Source of the DNA: an uncultured Anaerolineaceae bacterium
GTDB lineage: Bacteria > Chloroflexota > Anaerolineae > Promineifilales > Promineifilaceae
Length of the DNA: 9,659 nucleotides
Reading direction: 5' to 3'
Assembly: GCA_937967805.1 (NCBI GenBank)
Contig: CALBTC010000116.1
Span: forward strand, 1 to 9,659
The notes below the pieces were generated by a model. The model worked only from the letters and a program-made list of their open reading frames with translations, was not told where the DNA came from and searched no databases. A program made the translations under genes and the position numbers. Below are positions 1 to 7,377 of this stretch, in pieces (within the stretch, counting starts at the first letter, position 1; every line of letters begins with the position of its first letter).

Positions 1-3000
1 TCATTCACAACGGCGAAATCAACACCATTCGCGGCAACGTCAACTGGCTCAAAGCGCGTGAAGCGCTCTTTGCCAGCCCGCTGTTCGACGACGAGCTGAA
101 CAAGGTGCTGCCGATCGTCGATGAAGACGGCAGCGACACCGGCATGTTGGACAACGCCCTGGAGTTTCTGACCCTGGCCGGTTTTTCCCTGCCCCATGCC
201 GTCATGATGATGATTCCGGAGCCGTGGGACAAGCATGAGCAGATGTCGGCCGAAAAGCGTGCTTTCTACGAATTCCACAGCCACCTGATGGAGCCGTGGG
301 ACGGCCCGGCCTCGATAGGGTTCAGCGACGGCACGGTGGTTGGTGCGGTTTTGGACCGGAATGGGTTACGGCCGTCTCGCTACATCGTTACCAAAGATGG
401 CCTGGTGGTGATGGCCTCGGAAGTGGGCGTGCTGGAGATCGATCCGGCCAACGTGGCCTACAAAGGACGGCTGGAGCCGGGCCGGATGCTGCTGGTGGAT
501 ACCCGTCTGGGCCGGATTGTGGGGGATGAGGAACTGAAAAAGCAGATTGCGATGGAACGGCCGTATCAACAGTGGCTCGACGAAAACCGCATCAAGCTGG
601 CCGATTTGCCCTCCTTTGCCAACCTGGAGCAGTCAGAAACAGAGGTGCACCTGCACACCGAGGATGCCGTTTTGCAGCACCAAAAAGCGTTCGGCTACAC
701 CTTCGAAGATTTGCGCATGATCATCGCCCCGATGGCCCGCGACGGCAAGGAAGCACTCGGCTCGATGGGTGACGACACACCGCTGGCCGTCCTCTCCGAC
801 AAGCCGCAGCCGCTGTACAGCTACTTTAAGCAGCTCTTTGCCCAGGTCACCAACCCACCACTGGACGCCATCCGCGAAGAGCTGGTCACCAGCACAGAAA
901 CTCTGTTGGGCAGCGAAGGCAACCTGCTGGACCCACAGGCCGCCAGCTGCCGCCAGATCAGCCTGCCGCATCCCATCCTCACCGATGAGGAGCTGGCCCG
1001 GCTGAAGCATTTGCAACCCACAAAATCGGAGGAGCGGGCATCCTCAGTTCGATCAACTAAGAATGGCTTCAAACCGGCCACACTTTCCATCACTTATGAA
1101 GTGGAACTGGGCGGCGACGGTTTGGAAACAGCCATGGATCGCCTCTTCCGTGAAGCGGATGACGCCATCAGCCAGGGGGCCAACCTGCTCATTTTGTCCG
1201 ATTTGGGCTTGAGCCAAAACTGTGCCGGAATCCCGGCGCTGCTGGCCACCGCCGGACTGCACCACCATCTCATCCGCCAGGGGACGCGCACCCAGGTCAG
1301 CCTCATCGTCGAGTCTGGCGAGCCGCGCGAGGTGCACCATTTTGCCGTGCTGCTGGGCTACGGTGCCGACGCCATCAACCCGTACCTGGCTTACGCCACG
1401 CTGCGTGATCTCATCCGCAAGCAGCTTTTGGTTGATGTGCCGTACCACGAAGCGGAAAAGCAGTTTATCAAGGCGGTGGTGACCGGCGTGGTGAAAATTT
1501 TGTCAAAGATGGGCATCTCCACCATCCAAAGCTATCGTGGCGCGCAAATTTTTGAGGCGCTGGGGCTGCACTCTGATCTGGTCGACAAATATTTCACCGG
1601 CACGCCAAGTCGCATTCAGGGATCGGACATTCATCTGGTGGCCAAAGAGGTGCAGATGCGGCATGAACAGGCGTTCCCGAAACGGCCGTCTTCTCACAAC
1701 CAGAGCAGCGCCCTGCCCGCCGGGGGCAAATACCAATACCGCGAAGAAGGGGAGTACCACCTCTTTAACCCCACAACCGTTCACCGTTTGCAGCACGCCG
1801 TACGCACCGGGGATTACGAAACGTACAAAAAATACGCCGCCGACGTGAATGACCGGTCGCACCAGTTTGCCACCCTGCGCGGCCTGCTAAAGCTGAAAAA
1901 GGCCGATCAGCCCGTGCCGCTGGACGAGGTGGAATCAATTGAGTCCATCTGTCGCCGCTTCAAGACCGGGGCGATGTCCTACGGCTCGATTAGCAAGGAG
2001 GCGCACGAGGTGCTGGCCATCGCCATGAACCGCATTGGCGGCAAAAGCAACACCGGTGAGGGTGGTGAAGACCCGGCCCGCTACAGGCTGGACAAAAACG
2101 GCGATTCGCGCAATTCGGCGATTAAACAGGTGGCCAGCGGCCGTTTTGGCGTCACCAGCCAATACCTCACCGAAGCGCAGGAAATTCAGATCAAAATGGC
2201 GCAGGGGGCCAAGCCGGGTGAAGGTGGCCAGCTGCCGGGGCGCAAGGTGTATCCGTGGATTGCCCGGGTGCGCCACTCCACCCCCGGCGTGGGGCTCATC
2301 TCCCCGCCGCCGCACCACGATATCTATTCCATTGAAGATTTGGCGCAGCTCATTTTTGACCTGAAAAATGCCAATCCACAGGCGCGCATTAACGTCAAGC
2401 TCGTGTCTGAAGTGGGCGTGGGGACGATTGCCGCTGGTGTTGCCAAAGGGCACGCTGACGTTATTCTCATCAGCGGGCACGATGGCGGTACCGGCGCGTC
2501 GCCGCAGACCAGCATCAAGCACGCCGGGCTACCCTGGGAACTGGGCGTGGCCGAAACGCACCAGACGCTGCTGCTCAACGGCCTGCGCGACCGCGTGGTT
2601 GTGGAAACGGACGGCCAGCTCAAAACCGGCCGCGACGTCATCATGGCGGCGCTGCTGGGGGCGGAGGAGTACGGTTTTGCCACGGCGCCGCTGGTGACGC
2701 TGGGCTGCATCATGATGCGCGTCTGCCACCTGGACACCTGCCCGGTGGGCGTGGCCACCCAAAATCCGGAGCTGCGCCAGAAGTTTACCGGCGATCCGCA
2801 GCATGTGGTGAACTTCATGCGCTTCATCGCCCAGGATATGCGCGAAATCATGGCGGAGCTGGGCTTCCGCACCATCGACGAGATGGTGGGCCGCACCGAC
2901 CGGCTGGAAGTGAGCGAAGCGATTGACCATTGGAAGCTGAAGGGGATCGACCTGACGCCGGTTTTGTACCGCCCGAACCAGGCGGAGAACGTGGGGCATC

Positions 3001-3920
3001 TGCTGCCAAACGGCCGTAAACGTCCCCAACAGCACGGCCTGAAAACAACCCTTGATCAGCAAACACTGCTCGACACCTGCCGCCCGGCCATTGAGAGAGG
3101 GGAAAAAGTATACGGCGAGTTTGCCATCGGCAATGAAAACCGCACGGTGGGCACGATGCTGGGCAGCGCCATTACCCGGCAGCAGGGCATGAACGCCCTG
3201 CCGGAGGACACTGTTCATCTGAAATTCAACGGTTCGGCGGGGCAGAGTTTTGGCGCGTTCATTCCGCAGGGGGTGACGCTGGAGCTGGCGGGCGACGCCA
3301 ATGATTACGTGGGCAAGGGGCTGTCTGGCGGCAAGCTGATTATTTATCCGCCAGACGAGGTCACCTTTGCCGCGGAGCAGAACATCATCATTGGCAACGT
3401 GGCGCTGTATGGCGCGACCGGCGGCACGGCCTACATTCGCGGCGTGGGGGGTGAGCGGTTTGGCGTGCGCAACTCGGGGGCAACGGCCGTTGTCGAAGGC
3501 GTGGGCGATCACGGCTGCGAATACATGACCGGCGGTCGGGTGGTCATCCTGGGCCGCACGGGGCGCAACTTTGCCGCCGGGATGTCTGGCGGGGTGGCTT
3601 ACGTGCTGGATTGGGACGGCCGTTTCCACGAGCGGTGCAATCGCGAAATGGTTGACTTGGAAGCAGTGAGCAGTCCGGCCGACATTGACGAGCTGGAAGC
3701 GATGATTTTTGCCCACATGCAGGCCACCCACAGCGACCTGGCCTGGAAGATTTTGTGCATGTGGGACAACGTGGTGCGCCACTTTGTCAAGGTGATGCCG
3801 CGCGACTACAAGCTGATGCTGCAAGCGTTCAACCAGGTGCGCCACAGCAGTGACCTGACCGGTGATGCCCTGGCGATGGAAGCGTTCCAGGTGCGCCAGC
3901 GGCAGCTCGTCAAAGCGTAA
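1..3920 (+). CDS. gltB: Glutamate synthase (NADPH) large subunit, 5' end missing
   Basis: Large (alpha) subunit of GOGAT. It hydrolyses glutamine in an N-terminal class II amidotransferase domain, channels the ammonia to an FMN-bound 2-iminoglutarate intermediate and yields glutamate in the cytoplasm. The reading frame is already open at base 3, where [11 protein letters not shown] (bases 6-38), a class II glutaminase hallmark, is encoded. About 230 residues with the catalytic N-terminal cysteine lie upstream; about 1305 residues are visible. Domain order: rest of the glutaminase (to about base 700), central domain (about 800-1650), FMN barrel (about 1930-2960, with [16 protein letters not shown] and [16 protein letters not shown]), then the C-terminal Gly-rich beta-helix (about 3110-3900). 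The 3Fe-4S ligands form C-x5-C-x4-C with cysteine codons at 2706, 2724 and 2739. No internal frameshift is seen. gltD follows on the same strand, presumably in one operon. Confidence 0.98.
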   Translation, partial: IHNGEINTIRGNVNWLKAREALFASPLFDDELNKVLPIVDEDGSDTGMLDNALEFLTLAGFSLPHAVMMMIPEPWDKHEQMSAEKRAFYEFHSHLMEPWDGPASIGFSDGTVVGAVLDRNGLRPSRYIVTKDGLVVMASEVGVLEIDPANVAYKGRLEPGRMLLVDTRLGRIVGDEELKKQIAMERPYQQWLDENRIKLADLPSFANLEQSETEVHLHTEDAVLQHQKAFGYTFEDLRMIIAPMARDGKEALGSMGDDTPLAVLSDKPQPLYSYFKQLFAQVTNPPLDAIREELVTSTETLLGSEGNLLDPQAASCRQISLPHPILTDEELARLKHLQPTKSEERASSVRSTKNGFKPATLSITYEVELGGDGLETAMDRLFREADDAISQGANLLILSDLGLSQNCAGIPALLATAGLHHHLIRQGTRTQVSLIVESGEPREVHHFAVLLGYGADAINPYLAYATLRDLIRKQLLVDVPYHEAEKQFIKAVVTGVVKILSKMGISTIQSYRGAQIFEALGLHSDLVDKYFTGTPSRIQGSDIHLVAKEVQMRHEQAFPKRPSSHNQSSALPAGGKYQYREEGEYHLFNPTTVHRLQHAVRTGDYETYKKYAADVNDRSHQFATLRGLLKLKKADQPVPLDEVESIESICRRFKTGAMSYGSISKEAHEVLAIAMNRIGGKSNTGEGGEDPARYRLDKNGDSRNSAIKQVASGRFGVTSQYLTEAQEIQIKMAQGAKPGEGGQLPGRKVYPWIARVRHSTPGVGLISPPPHHDIYSIEDLAQLIFDLKNANPQARINVKLVSEVGVGTIAAGVAKGHADVILISGHDGGTGASPQTSIKHAGLPWELGVAETHQTLLLNGLRDRVVVETDGQLKTGRDVIMAALLGAEEYGFATAPLVTLGCIMMRVCHLDTCPVGVATQNPELRQKFTGDPQHVVNFMRFIAQDMREIMAELGFRTIDEMVGRTDRLEVSEAIDHWKLKGIDLTPVLYRPNQAENVGHLLPNGRKRPQQHGLKTTLDQQTLLDTCRPAIERGEKVYGEFAIGNENRTVGTMLGSAITRQQGMNALPEDTVHLKFNGSAGQSFGAFIPQGVTLELAGDANDYVGKGLSGGKLIIYPPDEVTFAAEQNIIIGNVALYGATGGTAYIRGVGGERFGVRNSGATAVVEGVGDHGCEYMTGGRVVILGRTGRNFAAGMSGGVAYVLDWDGRFHERCNREMVDLEAVSSPADIDELEAMIFAHMQATHSDLAWKILCMWDNVVRHFVKVMPRDYKLMLQAFNQVRHSSDLTGDALAMEAFQVRQRQLVKA

Positions 3921-3928
3921 TCTTTTTT

Positions 3929-4004
3929 AACGCAAAGATCGCAAAGAAGCAGAGGGCGCAAAGAAAAGCTTTTTATTTCTTTGCCTCTTTGCGCCTTTGC
4001 GTCA
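3929..4004. repeat. CGCAAAG-repeat imperfect hairpin between gltB and gltD
   Basis: The spacer contains three direct CGCAAAG copies (3931-3937, 3940-3946, 3957-3963), followed by inverted copies CTTTGCC (3979-3985), CTTTGCG (3987-3993) and CTTTGCG (3995-4001). The blocks pair successively: ACGCAAAG 3930-3937 with 3995-4002, CGCAAAGA 3940-3947 with 3986-3993, and GCAAAGAAA 3958-3966 with 3976-3984, leaving an apex loop AGCTTTTTA. It lies inside the gltBD transcription unit, so an RNA hairpin could affect mRNA stability or the GltB:GltD ratio. There is no U-tract directly after the outer stem, so a terminator is unlikely. From memory, similar CGCAAAG tracts are common between genes in environmental genomes. 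Confidence 0.7.
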
Positions 4005-4028
4005 AAGTTTTTTCGGAAGGGGAACACC

Positions 4029-5501
4029 ATGGCCAAACCAACAGGATTTTTAGAATTTAAACGAGAGGCGGCGGGGGAACGGCCGTTCACAGAACGCGTT
4101 CATGACTGGCAGCCGATTCACCTGCATTTGCCCGAAGAGCGATTAAACCAGCAGGCGGCGCGCTGCATGGACTGCGGCATTCCCTTTTGCCACAAAGGCA
4201 CCATTTTGAACGGCATGACCTCCGGCTGCCCCATCAACAACCTCATCCCCGAGTGGAACGATCTGGTGTATCGTGGGCTGTGGCGCGAGGCGTATGAGCG
4301 GCTCAGCCGCACCAACAACTTCCCCGAGTTCACCGGGCTGGTCTGTCCCGCGCCGTGCGAAGCCGCCTGCACGCTGGGCATCCACGATCCGGCGGTGACG
4401 ATTAAGCAAATCGAGTACGCCATCATCGAGCGGGCCTTTGACGAAGGCTGGGTGAAGCCGAACACACCCGCCGGCCGCAGCGGCAAAACGGTGGCCGTGA
4501 TTGGCTCCGGTCCATCGGGACTAGCCGCGGCCGATGAGCTAAACAAGGCGGGGCACAGCGTCACCGTCTTTGAGCGGGCCGATCGCATCGGCGGGCTGCT
4601 GATGTACGGCATTCCCAACATGAAGCTGGACAAAAAGCTGGTGCAGCGGCGGATTGATTTGCTGGCCGAGGCGGGCATTCAATTTGTGACCAATACGGAG
4701 GTGGGGCGGGATGTTACGCCGTCTGAATTGCAGGAACAGTTCGACGCCATCGTACTATGCACCGGGGCCACCCAGCCCAACAATCTGCCCGTACCGGGGC
4801 GCGAACTGAACGGCATCCACTTTGCCATGGAGTTTTTACATGGCAACACAAAAAAGCTGCTGGACAATGCGCTGGAGACGCCGCCCGTTTTTGCTGGCGG
4901 CAAAGACGTCATCGTCATCGGCGGCGGCGACACGGGCACCGACTGCGTGGCGACGGCGCTGCGGCACGGCTGTGACAGCATGGTGCAGTTCGAGATTATG
5001 GCCCAGCCGCCGGAAGTGCGCGCGGCGGACAATCCCTGGCCGCAGTGGCCGCGGGTGTACAAGATGGATTACGGGCAGGAAGAGGCAGCGGCCGTTTTTG
5101 GTGAAGATCCGCGCGTGTACGGCATCATGACCAAACGGTTCATTGGCGACGAGCAGGGCAGCGTGCAGGCGCTGGAGACGGTGAACGTGCGCTGGCTGCC
5201 GCCGCAAAACGGCGGTCGGCCCCAGCTGGAAGAGATTCCCGGCACCGAGCAAACCTGGGCGGCGCAGCTGGTCCTGCTGGCGCTGGGCTTCCGCGGCCCG
5301 GAGCAAACATTGGCGCAGCAGTTTGGCGTGGAGACTGGTCCCAGGACGAATATTGTGGCGGAATACGGCCGTTACGCCACCAACGTCCCCGGCGTTTTTG
5401 CCGCGGGGGATGCTAGACGGGGGCAGAGTTTAGTTGTTTGGGCTATTCAGGAAGGTAGGGGGGTGGGAACGGCCGTTGATGCCTATCTGATGGCTGATTA
5501 A
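4029..5501 (+). CDS. gltD: Glutamate synthase (NADPH) small subunit
   Basis: Beta subunit of GOGAT, 490 residues, the usual family length. It oxidises NADPH on FAD and relays electrons through 4Fe-4S clusters to GltB. The N-terminal ferredoxin-like part has C46, C49, C54 (CMDCGIPFC) and C67, then CPAPCEAAC with C106, C110 and C114. The FAD-binding GSGPSG is at 159-164, the conserved [15 protein letters not shown] at 188-202, and the NADPH-binding GGGDTG at 298-303. The C-terminus carries the FAD-contact motif [19 protein letters not shown]. The ATG at 4029 is chosen because GGAAGGGG (4016-4023) is a good ribosome binding site and the protein then starts [10 protein letters not shown] as in homologues; the frame is open further upstream, but that extension translates the hairpin spacer. 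The stop codon at 5499-5501 directly abuts the attC-like structure. Confidence 0.98.
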   Translation: MAKPTGFLEFKREAAGERPFTERVHDWQPIHLHLPEERLNQQAARCMDCGIPFCHKGTILNGMTSGCPINNLIPEWNDLVYRGLWREAYERLSRTNNFPEFTGLVCPAPCEAACTLGIHDPAVTIKQIEYAIIERAFDEGWVKPNTPAGRSGKTVAVIGSGPSGLAAADELNKAGHSVTVFERADRIGGLLMYGIPNMKLDKKLVQRRIDLLAEAGIQFVTNTEVGRDVTPSELQEQFDAIVLCTGATQPNNLPVPGRELNGIHFAMEFLHGNTKKLLDNALETPPVFAGGKDVIVIGGGDTGTDCVATALRHGCDSMVQFEIMAQPPEVRAADNPWPQWPRVYKMDYGQEEAAAVFGEDPRVYGIMTKRFIGDEQGSVQALETVNVRWLPPQNGGRPQLEEIPGTEQTWAAQLVLLALGFRGPEQTLAQQFGVETGPRTNIVAEYGRYATNVPGVFAAGDARRGQSLVVWAIQEGRGVGTAVDAYLMAD

Positions 5502-5602
5502 CGTCAGCTTCAGCGGGCGGCGCGTGGACCAACGGCCGTTCCCTAACCGAAACAAATTAAACGAGCCTGCGTCCCGCCGCTCCGCTGCAAGCATGGTTAG
5601 CA
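5496..5602 (-). other. attC-like recombination site (integron cassette type)
   Basis: Read on the minus strand this has attC architecture: R''-like TGCTAAC (5602-5596), spacer, L'' arm GCTT-G-CAGCGG-A-GCGGCG (5592-5575), a loop region of about 50 bases, L' arm CGCCGC-CCGCTG-AAGC (5522-5507), spacer, and R'-like GTTAATC (5502-5496). The arms pair perfectly except that L'' carries two extra bases, G and A, flanking a six-base block. Two extrahelical bases around the L box are the hallmark of integron attC sites. The length of 107 bases is within the attC range. The R boxes fit GTTRRRY/RYYYAAC imperfectly (one mismatch in R', two in R''). The site lies ten bases after the higA stop, the position attC has in a cassette. 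An ACGGCCGT palindrome sits in the loop. The fold is seen in the sequence; its function is inferred. Confidence 0.6.
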
Positions 5603-5611
5603 GGCAAGCAG

Positions 5612-5914
5612 TTACGTCGAGGCTGCGTATTCAATGACTTCTTTATCCAGTCGATCGGCTAACTCATCAGAAGCGATATCTAGATCGTAATCCATTTGTA
5701 GGCCCAGCCAGAATTGAGGTGATGTGCCAAAGTAGCGAGATAATCGTAAGGCTGTATCAGCTGTTATGCGTCGTTTGCCATGGACAATTTCGTTAATTCT
5801 TCTGGCTGGGACACGGATGTCTAAGGCCAAACGATTTTGACTTAATTTCATCGGCTTCAAAAATTCTTCTATCAATACTTCACCAGGATGAATTGGTTGT
5901 AATTTTTCAATCAT
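5612..5914 (-). CDS. higA: HigA-family antitoxin (XRE helix-turn-helix)
   Basis: Antitoxin of a type II toxin-antitoxin pair, 100 residues. It binds and neutralises the HigB-like RNase and represses the operon through its helix-turn-helix. Seen: the family hallmark IHPGEVLIEEFLKPMKLS (residues 8-25), then an XRE HTH at about 24-62 (LSQNRLALDIRVP ... INEIVHGKRRITADTALRLS) and the conserved FGTSPQFWLGLQ at 62-73. The start ATG at 5914-5912 lies 11 bases after the upstream toxin's stop. An AAGGG overlapping that stop is the likely ribosome binding site, so translation of the two genes is probably coupled. Toxin first, antitoxin second is the typical higBA order. The downstream neighbour on this strand is the attC-like site. 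Base composition is more AT-rich than gltBD, consistent with acquisition. Confidence 0.95.
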   Translation of the reverse strand: MIEKLQPIHPGEVLIEEFLKPMKLSQNRLALDIRVPARRINEIVHGKRRITADTALRLSRYFGTSPQFWLGLQMDYDLDIASDELADRLDKEVIEYAAST

Positions 5915-5925
5915 CTTTTGTACCC

Positions 5926-6207
5926 TTAATGATAATCAACAATTTCTACTTCGTAGGCGTCTCCATCTTGCCACCTAAAACAAATTCGCCACTGATTATT
6001 GATGCGAATACTATGTTGACCTGCACGATTGCCTTTCAATTTCTCTAAGCGGTTGGCAGGCGGAATGCGCAAATCATTCAGTGACATTGCTCGATTAATC
6101 ATTCTCAGTTTTCGCAAAGCGATTTGTTGAATATTGTGAGGCAACTTCCGGGACCGTTGTCTATTAAAAATTCGCTCCGCCTCTTTATCTTTGAACGATT
6201 GAATCAT
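5926..6207 (-). CDS. higB: HigB-family toxin (RelE/ParE-like mRNA interferase)
   Basis: Ribosome-dependent mRNA endonuclease toxin of the RelE/ParE superfamily, 93 residues, normal for HigB. Seen: N-terminal MIQSFKDKEAERIFNRQRS, then the conserved LNDLRIPPANRLEKLKG (43-59) and the C-terminal strand pair SIRINNQWRICFRWQDGDAYEVEIVDYH with the basic and aromatic residues of the family. The ATG at 6207-6205 is chosen over one 12 codons upstream because homologues begin MIQSF. There is no clear Shine-Dalgarno, and a promoter-like pair just upstream would give a nearly leaderless mRNA. It forms an operon with the following higA. The gene looks intact. Confidence 0.95.
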   Translation of the reverse strand: MIQSFKDKEAERIFNRQRSRKLPHNIQQIALRKLRMINRAMSLNDLRIPPANRLEKLKGNRAGQHSIRINNQWRICFRWQDGDAYEVEIVDYH

Positions 6208-6216
6208 ATGGAGCAG

Positions 6217-6243
6217 TGTATAACGTGTCGCGTTAAACGTCAA
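6217..6243 (-). promoter_or_regulatory. Putative higBA promoter
   Basis: On the minus strand TTGACG (6243-6238) and TATACA (6222-6217) are separated by 15 bases, slightly short for sigma70. Transcription would start about at 6210, almost on the higB ATG, which fits the lack of a ribosome binding site. A cassette-borne TA pair with its own promoter is common. The spacing is suboptimal, so this is tentative. Confidence 0.35.
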
Positions 6244-6325
6244 TACGTGGGATGTAGTAGACTTCGCCTGCTAAATCCGCGCTCACCTTGCCTCGCCGAC
6301 GGAACATAGTATTGAGCAGATTCAT
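6233..6325 (-). other. Possible 30-residue ORF upstream of higB
   Basis: A minus-strand frame reads MNLLNTMFRRRGKVSADLAG and ends EVYYIPRIDV before TAA at 6235-6233, overlapping the higB promoter region. The peptide is basic and looks protein-like (GKVSADLAGEVYYIP), so it may be the tail of a lost gene rather than a functional small ORF. I do not recognise the family and see no ribosome binding site. Its start codon lies in the 6318-6339 hairpin. Confidence 0.2.
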
Positions 6326-6339
6326 TGTGTAATGAATCT
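6318..6339. repeat. Perfect 9-bp hairpin
   Basis: AGATTCATT and its exact reverse complement AATGAATCT flank a four-base GTGT loop. On the plus strand it is followed by TGATAAATTG rather than a U-run, so terminator function is weak; it may be a recombination or mRNA-end structure. Confidence 0.5.
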
Positions 6340-6349
6340 TGATAAATTG

Positions 6350-6365
6350 ATGGCTCTTGAGCCAT
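6350..6365. repeat. Perfect 7-bp hairpin
   Basis: ATGGCTC and GAGCCAT pair around a TT loop, eleven bases after the preceding hairpin. No U-tract follows on either strand. The function is unknown; the tandem arrangement suggests part of a degraded mobile element. Confidence 0.4.
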
Positions 6366-6502
6366 ACAGTCAAGCTATCCGTTCGCAATTCAAACATTCA
6401 ATTCTGAGAAAAGTTGGTAGTTACTGGTCGCCAAACTCACTTGAATTTGCCGCAACATCATAGCAAATCAAAACTTTCGTAGCAAGATGCAGGCGCGCAC
6501 GG

Positions 6503-6536
6503 AGGTGACAGTCACTTTTGGAAGTGACTGTCACCT
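6503..6536. repeat. REP-like perfect 15-bp hairpin
   Basis: AGGTGACAGTCACTT and its exact reverse complement flank a TTGG loop. AT-poor, unusually long and perfect, it resembles the dispersed REP-type hairpins with a GTGACTGTCAC core that I recall from other environmental genomes. It lies about 75 bases upstream of the DUF433 start and would form a strong stem in any transcript reading through. A translated frame over it is not a real N-terminus. Confidence 0.65.
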
Positions 6537-6609
6537 GAGTAAGAAGAGGGGTGGGAGCGGCCGTATCCCTCCCACCTACCAATTTCCCACTAAATCATAC
6601 AATACGTCC

Positions 6610-6894
6610 ATGATTGAGTCTCGCACCTTAGATGGATTGATTATCAAAGATCCGCAAATGCATAACGGCCGTCCTACCATTGCCGGAACGGGCCATACGG
6701 TTCGGGCCATTGCCATCATGTACAAACAGGGTCTTACCCCCGAAGAAATTACCATTGAGCTCCCCTTAAGTCTGGCTCAGGTGTATGTCGCCCTCACCTA
6801 CTACCACTTAAACACAGACGAAATTGAAGCCGACATTCGTCGTGATTCCGAAGCCGCATTAAAAGAACAATACGGCAATTCAATCAATGGCTGA
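6610..6894 (+). CDS. DUF433 domain protein (putative VapB-like antitoxin)
   Basis: 94-residue DUF433 protein. Members are small winged/helix-turn-helix-like proteins usually encoded before DUF5615 PIN-like proteins and regarded as antitoxins. Seen: IIKDPQMHNGRPTIAGTGHTVR (residues 11-32, the conserved G-R-P-x-I-x-G-T block), then IAIMYKQGLTPEEITIELP (34-52) and LSLAQVYVALTYYHLNTDEIEADI (53-76), all typical of the family. The ATG at 6610 is chosen because homologues begin near here; the open frame upstream translates a hairpin repeat. No Shine-Dalgarno is visible. The 3' end overlaps the start of the toxin remnant by eight bases (ATGGCTGA), the usual translational coupling of the pair. The partner is broken, so this may be an orphan antitoxin. 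Confidence 0.85.
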   Translation: MIESRTLDGLIIKDPQMHNGRPTIAGTGHTVRAIAIMYKQGLTPEEITIELPLSLAQVYVALTYYHLNTDEIEADIRRDSEAALKEQYGNSING

Positions 6895-7075
6895 CCCCAT
6901 TCGATTTTGTGCAGTTGCACACGATATTCCTTCAAGACGGCCGTTCCTAAAGCGGGCATTAGTTTCGGATCAACTGGAAATTGGCGTGGTTATTCGCTGC
7001 CTTTTGAAGTTGCTTGATGCTCGCTCGGCAGAGCAAATGCTGGATTGGCTGGAGTTTCTAGGCAACTGGCGCTGA
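6887..7075 (+). pseudogene. Remnant of DUF5615 PIN-like toxin gene
   Basis: Starts MADPIRF, like DUF5615 partners of DUF433 genes, but only 62 codons are left where about 110-120 are expected. Pieces of the family occur in three frames: DFVQLH (from 6903, frame of base 6903), AGISF (about 6955, another frame) and QLEIGVVIRCLLKLLDARSA then EQMLDWLEFL in the starting frame to the stop at 7075, matching the family's C-terminal IGxxIRxLxLLxxxLxxExMxxxxEFL pattern. The middle with the PIN-like acidic residues is deleted. An ACGGCCGT palindrome (6937-6944) sits exactly where the frames change. A functional nuclease is not expected. Family assignment rests on motif recall and context. Confidence 0.65.
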
Positions 7076-7141
7076 TTTTTCTAATGCTCATCTCCCAATT
7101 GAACAACTGATTAATTGGTAGACGGCCGTTACGCCACCATC

Positions 7142-7191
7142 GCCGAGGAATGAATTCCCCGGCTAAAACGTGAAGTACGCTAAAGCGCACT
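7142..7191. repeat. REP-like double hairpin
   Basis: Two adjacent imperfect stems: GCCGAGGAAT (7142-7151) with ATTCCCCGGC (7154-7163), one mismatch; and AGTACGC (7174-7180) with GCGCACT (7185-7191) around TAAA, one mismatch. The order GGAATGAATTCC, then GGCTAAAAC, then an AGTxCGCTAAAGCGxACT stem resembles interspersed repeats I recall from Chloroflexota and cyanobacteria. It is likely a mobile REP-type unit; a mobilising RAYT transposase is not in the window. Confidence 0.55.
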
Positions 7192-7211
7192 GGGAAGCGC
7201 AGCCGGCAAGC

Positions 7212-7229
7212 AATCTGCTTGAGCAGATT
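7212..7229 (+). terminator. Possible weak terminator hairpin
   Basis: AATCTGCT and AGCAGATT form a perfect 8-bp stem with a TG loop, and on the plus strand the descending arm runs into TTTTCC. It could end transcription coming from the DUF433 gene about 140 bases upstream. The short U-tract and the repeat-rich surroundings leave this uncertain. Confidence 0.35.
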
Positions 7230-7236
7230 TTCCTAC

Positions 7237-7377
7237 CTAGACACCGAATTTTAGCGTTTTGAAAATAAAACGGGTAACTAATGTTGGGCGATTTTCCAAA
7301 TCGCCTGAACGATTTGGAAAATCGTTCAACAAAGGTTACCCAACTATTTACTTAAAGTGCAACATTCGGTGTCTTAG
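7237..7377. mobile_element. 141-base nested palindrome, MITE-like
   Basis: The whole segment is an imperfect palindrome with arms of about 67 bases. Outer ends AGACACCGAAT (7239-7249) and ATTCGGTGTCT (7364-7374) match perfectly over 11 bp; GGGTAAC (7272-7278) pairs with GTTACCC (7335-7341); the core CGATTTTCCAAATCG (7289-7303) pairs perfectly over 15 bp with 7310-7324 around CCTGAA. It has no coding capacity and is AT-rich. Its right end lies within the 3' end of the nucleotidyltransferase gene and supplies that gene's stop codon, suggesting insertion. No target-site duplication is obvious. It could instead be a bidirectional terminator or an attachment-type site. Confidence 0.6.

Larger units (their letters stand above)
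6244..6609. other. Gene-poor spacer of 366 bases with three hairpins
   Basis: This stretch between the divergent higB and DUF433 genes has no convincing full-length gene. It holds the two short perfect hairpins at 6318-6339 and 6350-6365, the REP-like hairpin at 6503-6536 and one GCGGCCGT copy at 6557. Between about 6366 and 6480 I see nothing beyond AT-rich sequence. Promoters for the divergent genes should be here, but I find no strong plus-strand pair. Confidence 0.6.

Noticed and set aside
2529..3845. 438-codon open frame on the minus strand inside gltB
   Set aside because: It lies entirely antisense to well-conserved gltB domains, is rich in His/Arg/Ala as expected of a GC-rich shadow frame, and has no recognisable motif.
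3981..4028. TTG start for gltD 16 codons upstream
   Set aside because: The extension is read from the CGCAAAG hairpin, while the ATG at 4029 has a strong GGAAGGGG ribosome binding site and the expected N-terminus.
6487..6609. N-terminal extension of the DUF433 protein
   Set aside because: It is the translation of the perfect REP-like hairpin at 6503-6536, and homologues start near the ATG at 6610.
7237..7377. Second attC site in the nested palindrome (it contains GTAAC and GTTAC)
   Set aside because: The arms are symmetrical with no extrahelical bases, and the flanks do not fit GTTRRRY/RYYYAAC; it is better described as a MITE-like palindrome.
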